Below, in pieces: positions 33,924-42,286 of a DNA stretch of 64,000 bases. Under the pieces are notes generated by a model. That model was not told where the DNA came from. It was given only the letters and a program-made list of their open reading frames with translations, and made no database searches. Every line of letters starts with the position of its first letter. Positions within the stretch are counted from its first letter, which is position 1. Where the stretch lies: contig NZ_WIXO01000001.1 of assembly GCF_009709575.1 (NCBI RefSeq), positions 248,001 to 312,000 of the forward strand, written 5' to 3'. Source of the DNA: Streptomyces taklimakanensis (lineage in GTDB: Bacteria > Actinomycetota > Actinomycetes > Streptomycetales > Streptomycetaceae). The position numbers were made by a program, and so were the translations under genes.

Positions 33924-35471
33924 ATGAGACGATCAGTCGCACTGCGACTCTACGCGGGGCTGGCCACGATGGCCCTCGCGGCCGCGACCGGCGCGGTCCT
34001 GTCGACGCCCGAGGCATCGGCCGCGACCGGCAGCGCCACCGGCTACGCGTCCCAGAACGGCGGGACCACCGGCGGCGAAGGCGGACGAACGGTACGGGCC
34101 ACCACGGGGACCGCGATCCACGCGGCCCTGTGCGGCCGGGCCGACAGCAGCACCCCGATCACCATCGAGGTCGAGGGGACCATCAACCACGGCAACACCA
34201 GCAAGGTCTCGGGCGACAGTTGCGACACCGCGGCCGACAGGATCGAGCTCAAGCAGATCAGCAACGTCACCATCGTGGGTGTCGGCAGCGGTGCCGTCTT
34301 CGACCAGCTGGGCATCCACATCCGCGACGCCAGCAACATCATCATCCAGAACGTGACCGTCCGGAACGTCAAGAAGTCGGGCTCGCCCACCTCCAACGGC
34401 GGCGACGCCATCGGCATGGAGAGCAACGTCCGCAACGTCTGGGTCGATCACGTCACCCTGGAGGCGTCGGGCGGGGAATCGGAGGGGTTCGACGGCCTCT
34501 TCGACATGAAGAACAACACCCAGTACGTGACCCTGTCCTACAGCATCCTGCGCAACTCCGGCCGCGGTGGACTCGTCGGATCCAGCGAGAGCGACCGCTC
34601 CAACGGCTTCGTCACGTACCACCACAACCTGTACGAGAACATCGACTCCCGCACCCCCCTGCTGCGCGGCGGCATAGGCCACATGTACAACAACCACTAC
34701 GTGGGCATCAACGAGTCCGGCATCAACTCCCGGGCCGGCGCCCGCGCCAAGGTGGACAACAACTACTTCGAGGACTCCAAGAACGTCCTGGGCACCTTCT
34801 ACACCGACGAGGCCGGCTACTGGCAGGTCAGCGGCAACATCTACGACAACGTGACCTGGTCCGGCTCCGGTAGCGACAGCAACCCCGCCGGCCCCGATCC
34901 GCGGTCCAACACCACCGTCGACATTCCCTACTCCTACGCCCTCGACGACGCCGCCTGCGTGCCGAGCGTCGTGAGCCGGACGGCGGGGGCCGGCACGGGT
35001 CTGCGCGTGTCGAACGGCGACTGCTCGCCGCAGACACCGGCACCGACACCGACCACTCCCGCGCCGGACCCCACCACCCCCACGCCGACGCCGACCCAGC
35101 CCGGCGGGACCAACCTCAGCATCGGGGCCGGCTCCGACGGCTCCGGCAAGGCCGACGGGACGAGCTACGGCAACGTACGGGACGGTGAGATGAGCACCTA
35201 CTGGTCACCGACCGGCTCGACCGGTTCCATCTCGATCAAGTGGGGCTCCGCCACCACGGTGTCCACGATCAACATCCGGGAGGCGGCAGGCTCCGAAGGC
35301 ACCATCGGGTCCTGGCGGGTCGTCAACCACGACACCGGCGCCGTCCTGACCTCCGGCGACGGGGCGGGTGTCATCACCTTCCCCCGGACCTCACTGCGCA
35401 AGATCACCTTCGAGATCACCGGCTCGACCGGCACCCCGAAGGTCGCCGAGTTCGAGACCTACGCCGGGTAG
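33924..35471 (+). CDS. Secreted pectate lyase (PL1) with C-terminal discoidin-like domain
   Basis: A 515-residue protein. Residues 1-34 are a signal peptide ending in ASA (arginine at 2, 3 and 8). The PL1 right-handed beta-helix runs to about 355: GIHIRDASNIIIQNVTVRNV, WVDHVTLEASGG (the vWiDH motif), and SRTPLLRGGIGHMYNNHYVG with the catalytic-arginine RxPxxR motif. A Pro/Thr linker at about 373-395 leads to a C-terminal F5/8 type C-like domain (SYGNVRDGEMSTYWSPTGST; FPRTSLRKITFEITGST) that probably binds carbohydrate. It cleaves polygalacturonate by beta-elimination outside the cell. The 18-bp palindrome upstream suggests induction. Confidence 0.93.
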   Translation: MRRSVALRLYAGLATMALAAATGAVLSTPEASAATGSATGYASQNGGTTGGEGGRTVRATTGTAIHAALCGRADSSTPITIEVEGTINHGNTSKVSGDSCDTAADRIELKQISNVTIVGVGSGAVFDQLGIHIRDASNIIIQNVTVRNVKKSGSPTSNGGDAIGMESNVRNVWVDHVTLEASGGESEGFDGLFDMKNNTQYVTLSYSILRNSGRGGLVGSSESDRSNGFVTYHHNLYENIDSRTPLLRGGIGHMYNNHYVGINESGINSRAGARAKVDNNYFEDSKNVLGTFYTDEAGYWQVSGNIYDNVTWSGSGSDSNPAGPDPRSNTTVDIPYSYALDDAACVPSVVSRTAGAGTGLRVSNGDCSPQTPAPTPTTPAPDPTTPTPTPTQPGGTNLSIGAGSDGSGKADGTSYGNVRDGEMSTYWSPTGSTGSISIKWGSATTVSTINIREAAGSEGTIGSWRVVNHDTGAVLTSGDGAGVITFPRTSLRKITFEITGSTGTPKVAEFETYAG

Positions 35472-35566
35472 CGGAGGCGGTCCCGCCGCCCGCCCGGGTC
35501 CGCCTCCTTCCGGGCCCGTCCGGCAACGGCACCGGGACCGTCGCCCGCCGCAGCCGTCCCCGGGGC

Positions 35567-35591
35567 GGGGGCCGTCGCACCGACGGCCCCC
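35567..35591. terminator. Hairpin between convergent pectate lyase and sialidase genes, first of two
   Basis: A perfect 11-bp stem (35567-35577 with 35581-35591) closes a 3-nt loop CAC. It serves the rightward pectate lyase gene, 95 bp after its stop, and probably the leftward sialidase gene too. Confidence 0.8.
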
Positions 35592-35598
35592 CCCCGCC

Positions 35599-35624
35599 GC
35601 GACCGGCCCGGCCGGGCCGGTCGC
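35599..35624. terminator. Hairpin between convergent pectate lyase and sialidase genes, second of two
   Basis: A 26-bp perfect palindrome: 11-bp arms (35599-35609 with 35614-35624) around GGCC. It is 8 bp from the first hairpin and ends 14 bp before the end of the sialidase gene, so it would stop leftward transcription. Confidence 0.8.
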
Positions 35625-35638
35625 CTCCGGGGATGCTC

Positions 35639-36814
35639 CTACCGGATGAGAGCGGCGGTGGGCACCCTGGTGAAGGTGAGGGTCTCGTAAGGGGACTCGG
35701 CGCCCTTCTCGTACAGCACGCCCACGGTGTCCCGGTCCAGTTGGACCAGGTCGGAGTACGCGGCAGGCCCCGCCGTCAGACGTGGCCCCTCCTGCCAGGT
35801 GCTCCCCTGGTCGAAGCTGAGGCGCAGCGTCATCGCCCTGCGGGCCTCCGGATCGGCCGGTCCGGAGAAGACCAGCAGCGGCGGGAGGGGCGGCCGGGGT
35901 TCGACCCACAGCACGCCGCCGTGCACCACGGGCCCGGTCAGGTGGGGCTGGGGGCGGTAGGGACTCGACAGGGCCGTGCCGCCCGGCTCCAGACGGGCAT
36001 CGGCGCGGCTCGCGGTCGAGGTCCCGCTCTGGTTGCGGACGTTGCTGTAGATCACCCCGCTCGGCAGCTCGGCGAGGGCGTTCTCCTCCAACCGCAGGTC
36101 CTCGTCCAGCGGCTGGGCCACATAGCCGGTGTGCCAGGTCTCTCCCCCGTCGTCGCTGTACAACGCGTGGGCGCCGGAGCGGTGGGTGCCGGCCGCCGTG
36201 CGGTAGCTGTGGTTGGCCGGCACCAGCAGGCGTCCGGGGCGCGGGCCGTGCCGTAGGGCCAGCGCGTGGCCGGGTCCGGTCCCGTACCAGTTCCAGTGTT
36301 CCGGCTTGACCTGTTCGGTGATCTCCCGAGGCGGTGAGAAGGTGATGCCGCCGTCGTCGCTGTGCTGGACGAACACCCGGCGGTCGCCCATCACCCCGTG
36401 GGCGTTCCGACAACTGAGCAACACGATCCGACCGGTCGCCGGATCGAGGACGGGCGAGGGGTTGCCGATGGTGTCCCGCCCGGCGTCGGCGACCACGCGC
36501 AGGGGGCCCCAGGTGCAGCCTCCGTCGAGCGACCGGCGCGCCACCACGTCGATGTCGCCGTCGTCGGCGAGGGAACGGACGCGTCCCTCCGCGAAAGCGA
36601 CCAGCGCGTCGGGCCCGCCGACCTCGCCACCGCCTCGTGCCTCGATCACGGCCGGAACGCGGAAGCCGCGGTACCCCTCCATGCCGGAGGCGAACGGCAC
36701 CGACTCGGTGCAGGCATCGGCCGCGGCGGCCGACCGCGCCGGCATCTCCGCGGCGAGGCCGCTCAGCAGCGCCAACAGGACGATTCCCACCGTACGACGA
36801 GGAGAGGTGAACAC
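35639..36814 (-). CDS. Secreted exo-alpha-sialidase (GH33-like)
   Basis: A 391-residue protein from a GTG at 36814 with AAGGTGGGG before it. The signal peptide covers about 1-35 (RRTVGIVLLALLSGLAAEMP). The FRVPAVIEA segment near residue 53 is the F(R)IP arginine motif of sialidases. Asp boxes of the S-x-D-x-G-x-x-(W/F) form are seen as SDDGGITF, SDDGGETW and SFDQGSTW. GRVRSLADDGDIDVVARRSL and YGTGPGHALALRHG are also typical. It probably releases terminal sialic acids or related sugars outside the cell. It converges on the pectate lyase gene, so two secreted polysaccharide-active enzymes sit together. Confidence 0.87.
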   Translation of the reverse strand: MFTSPRRTVGIVLLALLSGLAAEMPARSAAAADACTESVPFASGMEGYRGFRVPAVIEARGGGEVGGPDALVAFAEGRVRSLADDGDIDVVARRSLDGGCTWGPLRVVADAGRDTIGNPSPVLDPATGRIVLLSCRNAHGVMGDRRVFVQHSDDGGITFSPPREITEQVKPEHWNWYGTGPGHALALRHGPRPGRLLVPANHSYRTAAGTHRSGAHALYSDDGGETWHTGYVAQPLDEDLRLEENALAELPSGVIYSNVRNQSGTSTASRADARLEPGGTALSSPYRPQPHLTGPVVHGGVLWVEPRPPLPPLLVFSGPADPEARRAMTLRLSFDQGSTWQEGPRLTAGPAAYSDLVQLDRDTVGVLYEKGAESPYETLTFTRVPTAALIR

Positions 36815-37233
36815 GGCCCCACCTTGGCCGACGGCCACCGCGCCGCGGACGGCGGCGCGCCGTACGCCGGGACGCGGTTGCGCGGCATGGACCAGCCCAC
36901 GCCGCCAAGTGGCCCACCGGCCGGGGAGGTCGCCCCGGACCGGCCGTGGCCGGGTCGGGCGGACCGCTGCCGGGCGCCATGGTCGAACAGGTGCGCATGG
37001 AGTTCCCCGCCCCCACCGGGCCTCCTGCCGCGCGGTCCCTGTCGCCGGACACACGGTGACCGGGGTCCGCCGCCTCGCTCGCCTCGCTCCGGGGCGCGGT
37101 CGCCCCGCCGTACGGGGCGACCGCGTCCCGCCGTACGGGTGGTGCCGCGAGCACGGCCGTTGCGGCCTCCGCATCCCCCTGCTGTCCTGCTGGGACCGAC
37201 AGGGGAACGGCCCCGTCGCCACACGGAGGAACC
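36815..37233. other. Divergent intergenic region between sialidase and decarboxylase genes
   Basis: 419 bp with no convincing gene. Near the right end, 37178-37208 can form a hairpin through CCCCTG and CTGTC pairing with GACAGGGG. ACGGAGGA just before 37234 is the Shine-Dalgarno sequence of the decarboxylase. Confidence 0.45.
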
Positions 37234-38487
37234 ATGCCCGTGACCAACGCCCCGCCCGCGGGGCACCCGGTCTCCCTCGGCCCCGCGGCGTTCCTTCCGG
37301 CACCGTTCACCGGCGCCGCCCGGTGGGGGGCGGCCGAAGCGGCACCCTCCGGCCCCGCGGACGGTCTCGGCATCGCCGACGTCCCCCGCACCACGGCCGC
37401 CGAGGACGGGGAACTCGTGCACGGGTTCGGGGAGGCGCTGCGGCGGCGGCGGGAGACGTCGATCGGGTACCCGGTCAACCTCGACCTGGACTACCGCGCC
37501 TTCGGCGGTCTGCTGGACGTGCTGTGGAACACCGTGGGAGACCCCGGGCCGGGAGACCCGTTCCGTCCCGACCGACAGCCGTTCGAGCGTCACGTGGTGG
37601 GCTTCCTCTCCCGTCTGGCGGGGGGCGATCCGGCCCGCACCTACGGCTACGTCACCAGTGGCGGCACGGAGGGCAACCTCTTCGGCCTGCACGCCGGTCG
37701 ACAGCGCCTTCCTCGGGCACCCCTCTATCACAGCGCGGCGGCACACCACACGGTCGCCAGGGCCGCCGCGTTGCTGCGCATGGAGGCCGTGGCCGTTCCC
37801 ACCCGGCGGGACGGGAGCATGGACGTCCGGGCACTGCGGGGCGCCTGCGAGCGGCGCGCCGGGCGGGGAGCCGTCGTGGTCGCCACCGTCGGCACCACCA
37901 TGCTCGGAGCCATCGACGACCTGCCCGCCGTCCGTGCGGCGACCGAGCCGGCGGGCGAGTGCCACCTGCACGTCGACGGTGCGTTGGGCGCCCTGGTGGC
38001 CGCCTTCGCCCCCAACCCGCCCGCGTGGGGCTTCGACGGGGGCGCCGACACCCTCGCCATCAGCGGGCACAAGCTGATCGGCGTGCCCATGCCCTGCGGA
38101 GTCGTCCTGGCCCGGGGACACCTGGTGCCCTCTCCCGACGCGACGGGCGAATACCTCGACGCCCGCGACGCCACCCTCGCCTGTTCGCGCAACGCGCTCG
38201 CGGCGGTGTTCCTGTGGTACGCCCTCAGACGGTTGGGACGTGTCGGACTGGCCTCCCGCGTCGCCCGCTGTCTGTCCGTCGCCGCGTACGCCGAACACGG
38301 CGTCCGTGCCCTCGGGAGGCGCTGCCTGCGCAACCCGGCCTCGCTCACCGTGGTCTTCGACCGCCCCGCGCCCTCCGTCTGCCGCCGATGGCATCTGGCC
38401 ACCGAGGGGCCCTTCGCACACCTCGTCGCCATGCCGCACGTCACCCACGAGATCGTCGACCGCTTCCTCGGCGATCTGGCGCCGTGA
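37234..38487 (+). CDS. PLP-dependent group II decarboxylase, histidine decarboxylase-like
   Basis: A 417-residue enzyme. TSGGTEGN at 141-148 binds the PLP phosphate, His171/172 in SAAAHHTVARAA would stack on the ring, CHLHVDGALGAL holds the aspartate near the PLP nitrogen, and K280 in ISGHKLIG forms the Schiff base. The order and spacing fit the PLP histidine decarboxylase branch (TSGGTEGNLFGL) better than the larger aromatic amino acid decarboxylases. It would then give histamine and CO2, but a related amino acid cannot be excluded. The first 50 residues are unusual, Pro/Ala-rich. A SARP regulator gene converges on it from the right. Confidence 0.82.
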   Translation: MPVTNAPPAGHPVSLGPAAFLPAPFTGAARWGAAEAAPSGPADGLGIADVPRTTAAEDGELVHGFGEALRRRRETSIGYPVNLDLDYRAFGGLLDVLWNTVGDPGPGDPFRPDRQPFERHVVGFLSRLAGGDPARTYGYVTSGGTEGNLFGLHAGRQRLPRAPLYHSAAAHHTVARAAALLRMEAVAVPTRRDGSMDVRALRGACERRAGRGAVVVATVGTTMLGAIDDLPAVRAATEPAGECHLHVDGALGALVAAFAPNPPAWGFDGGADTLAISGHKLIGVPMPCGVVLARGHLVPSPDATGEYLDARDATLACSRNALAAVFLWYALRRLGRVGLASRVARCLSVAAYAEHGVRALGRRCLRNPASLTVVFDRPAPSVCRRWHLATEGPFAHLVAMPHVTHEIVDRFLGDLAP

Positions 38488-38544
38488 CGGAGGGGCCGGC
38501 CGGAACGACCGCGGCATGGGCGAGGGCGTGCGCGGGGCTCCCGC

Positions 38545-38580
38545 CACCACCGCCGTCACCACCGCCGTCACCACCGCCGG
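38545..38580. repeat. Three copies of a 12-bp tandem repeat
   Basis: CACCACCGCCGT is repeated three times (the last copy ends CGG instead of CGT) between the convergent decarboxylase and SARP genes. It is not inside either gene. It may form structure at the gene ends or be a slippage product. Confidence 0.65.
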
Positions 38581-38617
38581 GCGTCACCGGGGCGTCACCT
38601 CCGTCGCGGACGGGCGG

Positions 38618-39388
38618 TCAGGCGTCCAGGGGGCGGCTCAGATAGGGCGCCATGAGGCGGCGGAAGCCGGCGGACGGCCCCAGTCCCAGCTCGCTGCGGA
38701 TCATCCGCCGGAAGATCTCGTAGTGCCGCAGGGCCTCGGCGACGTTGCCCTCCGCCAGGTGGATGTCCACGACACTGCGGTGCGCGCTCTCGCGCAGCGG
38801 CTCGGCCTCCACCGCCATCATGGCGGACTCCATGGCGGCGGCGAGCCGGCCGCCGTCGCGCAACCGGTGGGACACGGCCTCCAGCGCGTGCAGCCGGGTC
38901 TGGCGGAAGTGCTCCCGGGCGACCAGCAGCCAGCCTTCCGTCCAGTCGGGCAGCAGGTCCTCGCCGAGTCCGACGAGGACCTGCCGCGGCACCGGTTCGA
39001 TGTCGCGTGACGACACGAGGGACGCGGCGTGCCGCTCGGCCGTGTGCAGGTCGACCCCGACGGTCGGGGCGAGTGCGAGGCAGCTTCCGCCGATGTCGAC
39101 CAACCGGTGGGGTCCGCTGCTCCGGGACAGTCGCCACAGGGTCGAGCGCAGGCTCGCTCCCGCGCGCTGGACGGGCAGGTCGGGCCAGAGCGTCGAGGCG
39201 GCGGACGACCTGGTCACGCCCTCGTGGTGCAGCGCCAGCAGTGCCAGCAGCCGCTGCACGGCGGGGCTGAGGGCCATTCTCCGGGACCGGACCTCCAGAC
39301 GGAAGCGGCCCAGCAGGGCCAGGTGCGCCTCCCACTCCACCGTCTCGGGGCGGAGCTGCCGCGATGTGAGGACGAAGGAGGATGTCAT
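38618..39388 (-). CDS. SARP/BTAD-type transcriptional regulator
   Basis: A 256-residue protein without ATPase or TPR extensions, so it is the small SARP form. A winged-helix OmpR-like DNA-binding region occupies about 20-105 (LALLGRFRLEVRSRRMALSP; RLLALLALHHEGVTRSSAAS; LWPDLPVQRAGASLRSTLWR). The bacterial transcriptional activation domain is at about 110-250 (LHTAERHAASLVSSRDIEPV; REHFRQTRLHALEAVSHRLR; ESAHRSVVDIHLAEGNVAEA; LRHYEIFRRMIRSELGLGPS). Such regulators bind heptamer direct repeats and activate specialised metabolism, but no such cluster is present. It is divergent from the Mn catalase gene. Confidence 0.9.
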   Translation of the reverse strand: MTSSFVLTSRQLRPETVEWEAHLALLGRFRLEVRSRRMALSPAVQRLLALLALHHEGVTRSSAASTLWPDLPVQRAGASLRSTLWRLSRSSGPHRLVDIGGSCLALAPTVGVDLHTAERHAASLVSSRDIEPVPRQVLVGLGEDLLPDWTEGWLLVAREHFRQTRLHALEAVSHRLRDGGRLAAAMESAMMAVEAEPLRESAHRSVVDIHLAEGNVAEALRHYEIFRRMIRSELGLGPSAGFRRLMAPYLSRPLDA

Positions 39389-39615
39389 GGGACCTCTCTT
39401 CGGAAGGAACCGATGCCGCCCGGGTTCCGCGGGCCCGTGAGACGGACGGGGTTCCCGCTCTCGGGCGCGTCACACCCCTTCGGTGCCCCCGGCGGAGACG
39501 GGGCGGTGACGGGCGCCGCCTAGCGTCCGAAGGGCGGGGCACGCTCGGGCTCGACAGCGCACGTCCGCGCTCCGCCACGACCGAGAACCGTCTCGTCCGG
39601 AAAGCGAGAGCACAG

Positions 39616-40524
39616 ATGTTCCGACACACCCGGCAACTGCAGTTCGAGGCGAAGCCGGAGAAGCCCGACCCGGTCTACGCCCACAAGCTCCAGGAACTCG
39701 TCGGCGGCGCCTACGGCGAGATGACCGTGATGGCGCAGTACCTGTTCCAGGGCTGGAACTGCCGCGTCAAGGGCAAGTACAAGGACCTGATCATGGACAT
39801 CGCCACGGAGGAGATCGGCCACGTGGAGATGCTCGCCACCATGGTCGCCCGTCTCCTGGAGGGCGCTCCCGCCACCGCGACCACCAAGGTCGCCACCTCC
39901 GACCCCGCCGTCGGTGCCGTGATGGGCGGCATGGACCCGCAGCAGGCGATCATCGCCGGCGGTGCGGCGCTCCCGGCGGACAGCAACGGCTACCCCTGGA
40001 ACGGTCGCTACGCGGTGGCCAGCGGAAACCTGCTGGCCGACTTCTACGCCAACGTCGCGGCCGAGGCGCAGAGCCGGCTCCAGACCGCGCGCCTGTACAA
40101 CATGACCGACGACCCCGGCGTGAGGGACATGCTGAAGTTCAACCTCGCCCGGGACACCTACCACCAGAACCTGTGGCTCGCGGCCATCGAGCAGCTCCGC
40201 GAGGACGCTCTGGAGGACGTCGTCGTTCCCGGCGGTCTCGCGGACGAGGAGCACCGTGAGCACGCCGCGACACTGTGGCACCTGTCCGACGGCGAGGCCG
40301 CCGCCGCGGGCCTGTGGGCCTCCGGGCCGACCCCGGACGGCGAGCACGAGTTCAGCGTGCTCGCCGACGCCCGGCCCCTGGGCGACGAGGCGTCGCCCCC
40401 GCCCCCCGACCCCGCTCTCTTCTCCACCTACGACGGCGGCATGGGGCAGCCCCGGGGCCCGGCCCTGGGCACCGAGACGGGTCTCAGGGGCAAGCTCAGG
40501 GACACGTTCTCGTCCGACGAGTGA
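39616..40524 (+). CDS. Manganese catalase
   Basis: A 302-residue ferritin-like enzyme that breaks down hydrogen peroxide with a di-manganese centre. The ligands E35 (GEMTVMAQYLFQ), E66 and H69 (EEIGHVEM), E150 (NVAAEAQSRLQ) and H183 (ARDTYHQNLWL) are all present. The C-terminal tail after about 245 is polar and Pro-rich, as in the family. The ATG at 39616 has only a modest Shine-Dalgarno match. It is followed by a small membrane protein and a Nramp transporter, so the three make a manganese unit. Confidence 0.95.
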   Translation: MFRHTRQLQFEAKPEKPDPVYAHKLQELVGGAYGEMTVMAQYLFQGWNCRVKGKYKDLIMDIATEEIGHVEMLATMVARLLEGAPATATTKVATSDPAVGAVMGGMDPQQAIIAGGAALPADSNGYPWNGRYAVASGNLLADFYANVAAEAQSRLQTARLYNMTDDPGVRDMLKFNLARDTYHQNLWLAAIEQLREDALEDVVVPGGLADEEHREHAATLWHLSDGEAAAAGLWASGPTPDGEHEFSVLADARPLGDEASPPPPDPALFSTYDGGMGQPRGPALGTETGLRGKLRDTFSSDE

Positions 40525-40592
40525 GACCGGCGCGGGCCCCTCCCACCGCGGGACGGGGCTCGCCCGCCCACCCGAGAGGAGGCGGGAGGACC

Positions 40593-40883
40593 ATGAGCGC
40601 CCGAGCCCCCGCGCACAGGACGGTTCCGGCGACGGCCCCCCGGCGGCGTCCGCGTCCCGTCACCGTGACGCTCCTGACCCTGTACGTCGCCGCGGCGGCC
40701 GTCGGCCTCGGCCTCGGCGGAACGACCGAACGCCTGCTGGGACTGGCCCTGCTCGCCACCATCGCCCTCAGGCTGGCGCCCTACCGCCGCGCGGCACGGT
40801 GGCCGGAACGGCCGGAAGGATGCGCCCCACCGGCCGCCGTCCGGGCCCGCGCCACCGGGGACGGGGGTCCGACCGATGCTTGA
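40593..40883 (+). CDS. Small membrane protein between Mn catalase and Nramp genes
   Basis: A 96-residue protein with a strong Shine-Dalgarno sequence (GGCGGGAGGA). A basic start is followed by two hydrophobic segments at about 22-42 (VTVTLLTLYVAAAAVGLGLG) and 46-62 (LLGLALLATIALRL), then a charged tail. Its stop region overlaps the transporter start by 8 nt, so they are translationally coupled. I do not recognise a family. Confidence 0.7.
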   Translation: MSARAPAHRTVPATAPRRRPRPVTVTLLTLYVAAAAVGLGLGGTTERLLGLALLATIALRLAPYRRAARWPERPEGCAPPAAVRARATGDGGPTDA

Positions 40884-42267
40884 CCCGCGGCAGCACCAGG
40901 AAGCGTCCCCCTCCACGTCCCTGCCCACGTCCCTGCCCACGCCCCTGCCCACGCCTCCGTCCGGCCTCCCGGCGCCGGGACCGGCGGCCGGCGCGTCGGA
41001 CCCCGCCGCCGCGGCCCCGGGCACCGGGGCGGACGAGCGGGGAGCGCGGCGGCACCCCGGCCGGTGGACCGTCGTGGCGATGCTCGGCCCGGCGTTCGTG
41101 GTGTCGGTGGCCTACGTCGACCCGGGGAACTTCGCCACCAACATGACCGCGGGCGCCCGGTACGGCCCCTTGCTGCTGTGGGTGATCGCGCTGGCGAACG
41201 TGGTGGCGATCTTCGTCCAGTACCTGGCGTGCAAGGTCGGTGTCGCCACCGGTCGCGACCTGCCGGAGTTGTGCCGCGAGCACACCCCCCGGCCGGTGTG
41301 CCGGGTGTTGTGGATCCAGGCCGAGCTGGTGGCCATGGCCACCGACCTGGCCGAGTTCGTCGGCGGGGCGGTGGCCCTGTACCTGCTGTTCGGCATTCCC
41401 CTGGTGCCGGCGGCGTTCATCGTCGGCGCCGCGTCCCTGCTGCTGGTGGTGCTCGCTCCCGAGGGCAGGCGGCGCTTCGAGATGGTGATCACCGGTTTCC
41501 TGCTGGTCATCCTCGCCGGGTTCCTCTACCAGAGTCTGCGGACCGGCTCCTGGAGCGGAACGCTGACCGGCCTGCGGCCGAGGTTCGCCGACACCCAGAG
41601 CGTCCTGCTGACCACCGGCATGGTCGGGGCCACGGTGATGCCGCACGTGATCTACCTGCACTCCTCTCTGAGCCGCCGACACGGCCGTACGTCCCCGGAG
41701 CGCAAGCGGCTGGTGCTGCGGGCCAACCGCACGGCGATCCTCGTCGCCCTGGGCACCGCCGGCCTGGTCAACGCGACCATGCTCACCGTCGCCGCCGCGG
41801 CCTTCCACGGGGGAGGCCCCGCGGGGTCCGCCGCCTACGAGACCCTGGAGCAGTTCCACCACGGCCTGGGCACCGTGATCGGCCCCGGCGCGGCGTTGGC
41901 GTTCGCCCTGGCCCTGCTGGCGTCGGGACTGGCCTCGTCGGGCGTGGGCACCTATGCGGGACAGGTCGTCATGCGGGGCTTCCTGCGGCGCCGCGTCCCG
42001 CTGACGCTGCGCCGCCTGATCACGATGGGCCCGCCGCTGACCGTGCTCGCCCTGGGCGTCGATCCCACCCGGGCCCTGGTGCTCAGCCAGGTGGTGCTGT
42101 CCTTCGGCATCCCCTTCGCGCTGGTCCCCCTGATCGTCTTCACCGCCCGACGGGACGTCATGGGCGACCTGGTGAACCGCTCCGCCACGACCGTCCTGGG
42201 CACGGCCGTGGCCTTGGCGATCACCGGCCTCAACCTCTTCCTGGTCCAGGACGTACTCCTCGGCTGA
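40876..42267 (+). CDS. Nramp-family divalent metal (Mn2+) transporter
   Basis: A 463-residue membrane protein with about 11 helices. The metal-binding DPGN lies at 82-85 in helix 1 and MPH at 255-257 in helix 6, whose methionine favours Mn2+ and Fe2+ over Ca2+ and Mg2+. The first 60 residues are an unusual Pro/Thr/Ser-rich cytoplasmic extension with LPT repeats. It overlaps the small membrane protein gene by 8 nt and lies downstream of Mn catalase, so it likely brings in manganese for that enzyme. Confidence 0.94.
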   Translation: MLDPRQHQEASPSTSLPTSLPTPLPTPPSGLPAPGPAAGASDPAAAAPGTGADERGARRHPGRWTVVAMLGPAFVVSVAYVDPGNFATNMTAGARYGPLLLWVIALANVVAIFVQYLACKVGVATGRDLPELCREHTPRPVCRVLWIQAELVAMATDLAEFVGGAVALYLLFGIPLVPAAFIVGAASLLLVVLAPEGRRRFEMVITGFLLVILAGFLYQSLRTGSWSGTLTGLRPRFADTQSVLLTTGMVGATVMPHVIYLHSSLSRRHGRTSPERKRLVLRANRTAILVALGTAGLVNATMLTVAAAAFHGGGPAGSAAYETLEQFHHGLGTVIGPGAALAFALALLASGLASSGVGTYAGQVVMRGFLRRRVPLTLRRLITMGPPLTVLALGVDPTRALVLSQVVLSFGIPFALVPLIVFTARRDVMGDLVNRSATTVLGTAVALAITGLNLFLVQDVLLG

Positions 42268-42286
42268 GTCCGACGGGCACCGACCG

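Noticed and set aside
36815..37233. CCCCTG...CAGGGG inverted sequence before the decarboxylase considered as a riboswitch
   Set aside because: Only one imperfect stem, no conserved riboswitch core, and it directly adjoins the Shine-Dalgarno region.
38545..38580. Short tandem repeat considered as a CRISPR remnant
   Set aside because: Only three 12-bp units with no spacers, and no cas gene in the window.
37234..39388. Decarboxylase plus SARP considered as a biosynthetic gene cluster
   Set aside because: No PKS, NRPS, RiPP, terpene cyclase or tailoring genes lie within several kilobases; neighbours are a sialidase and a manganese unit.
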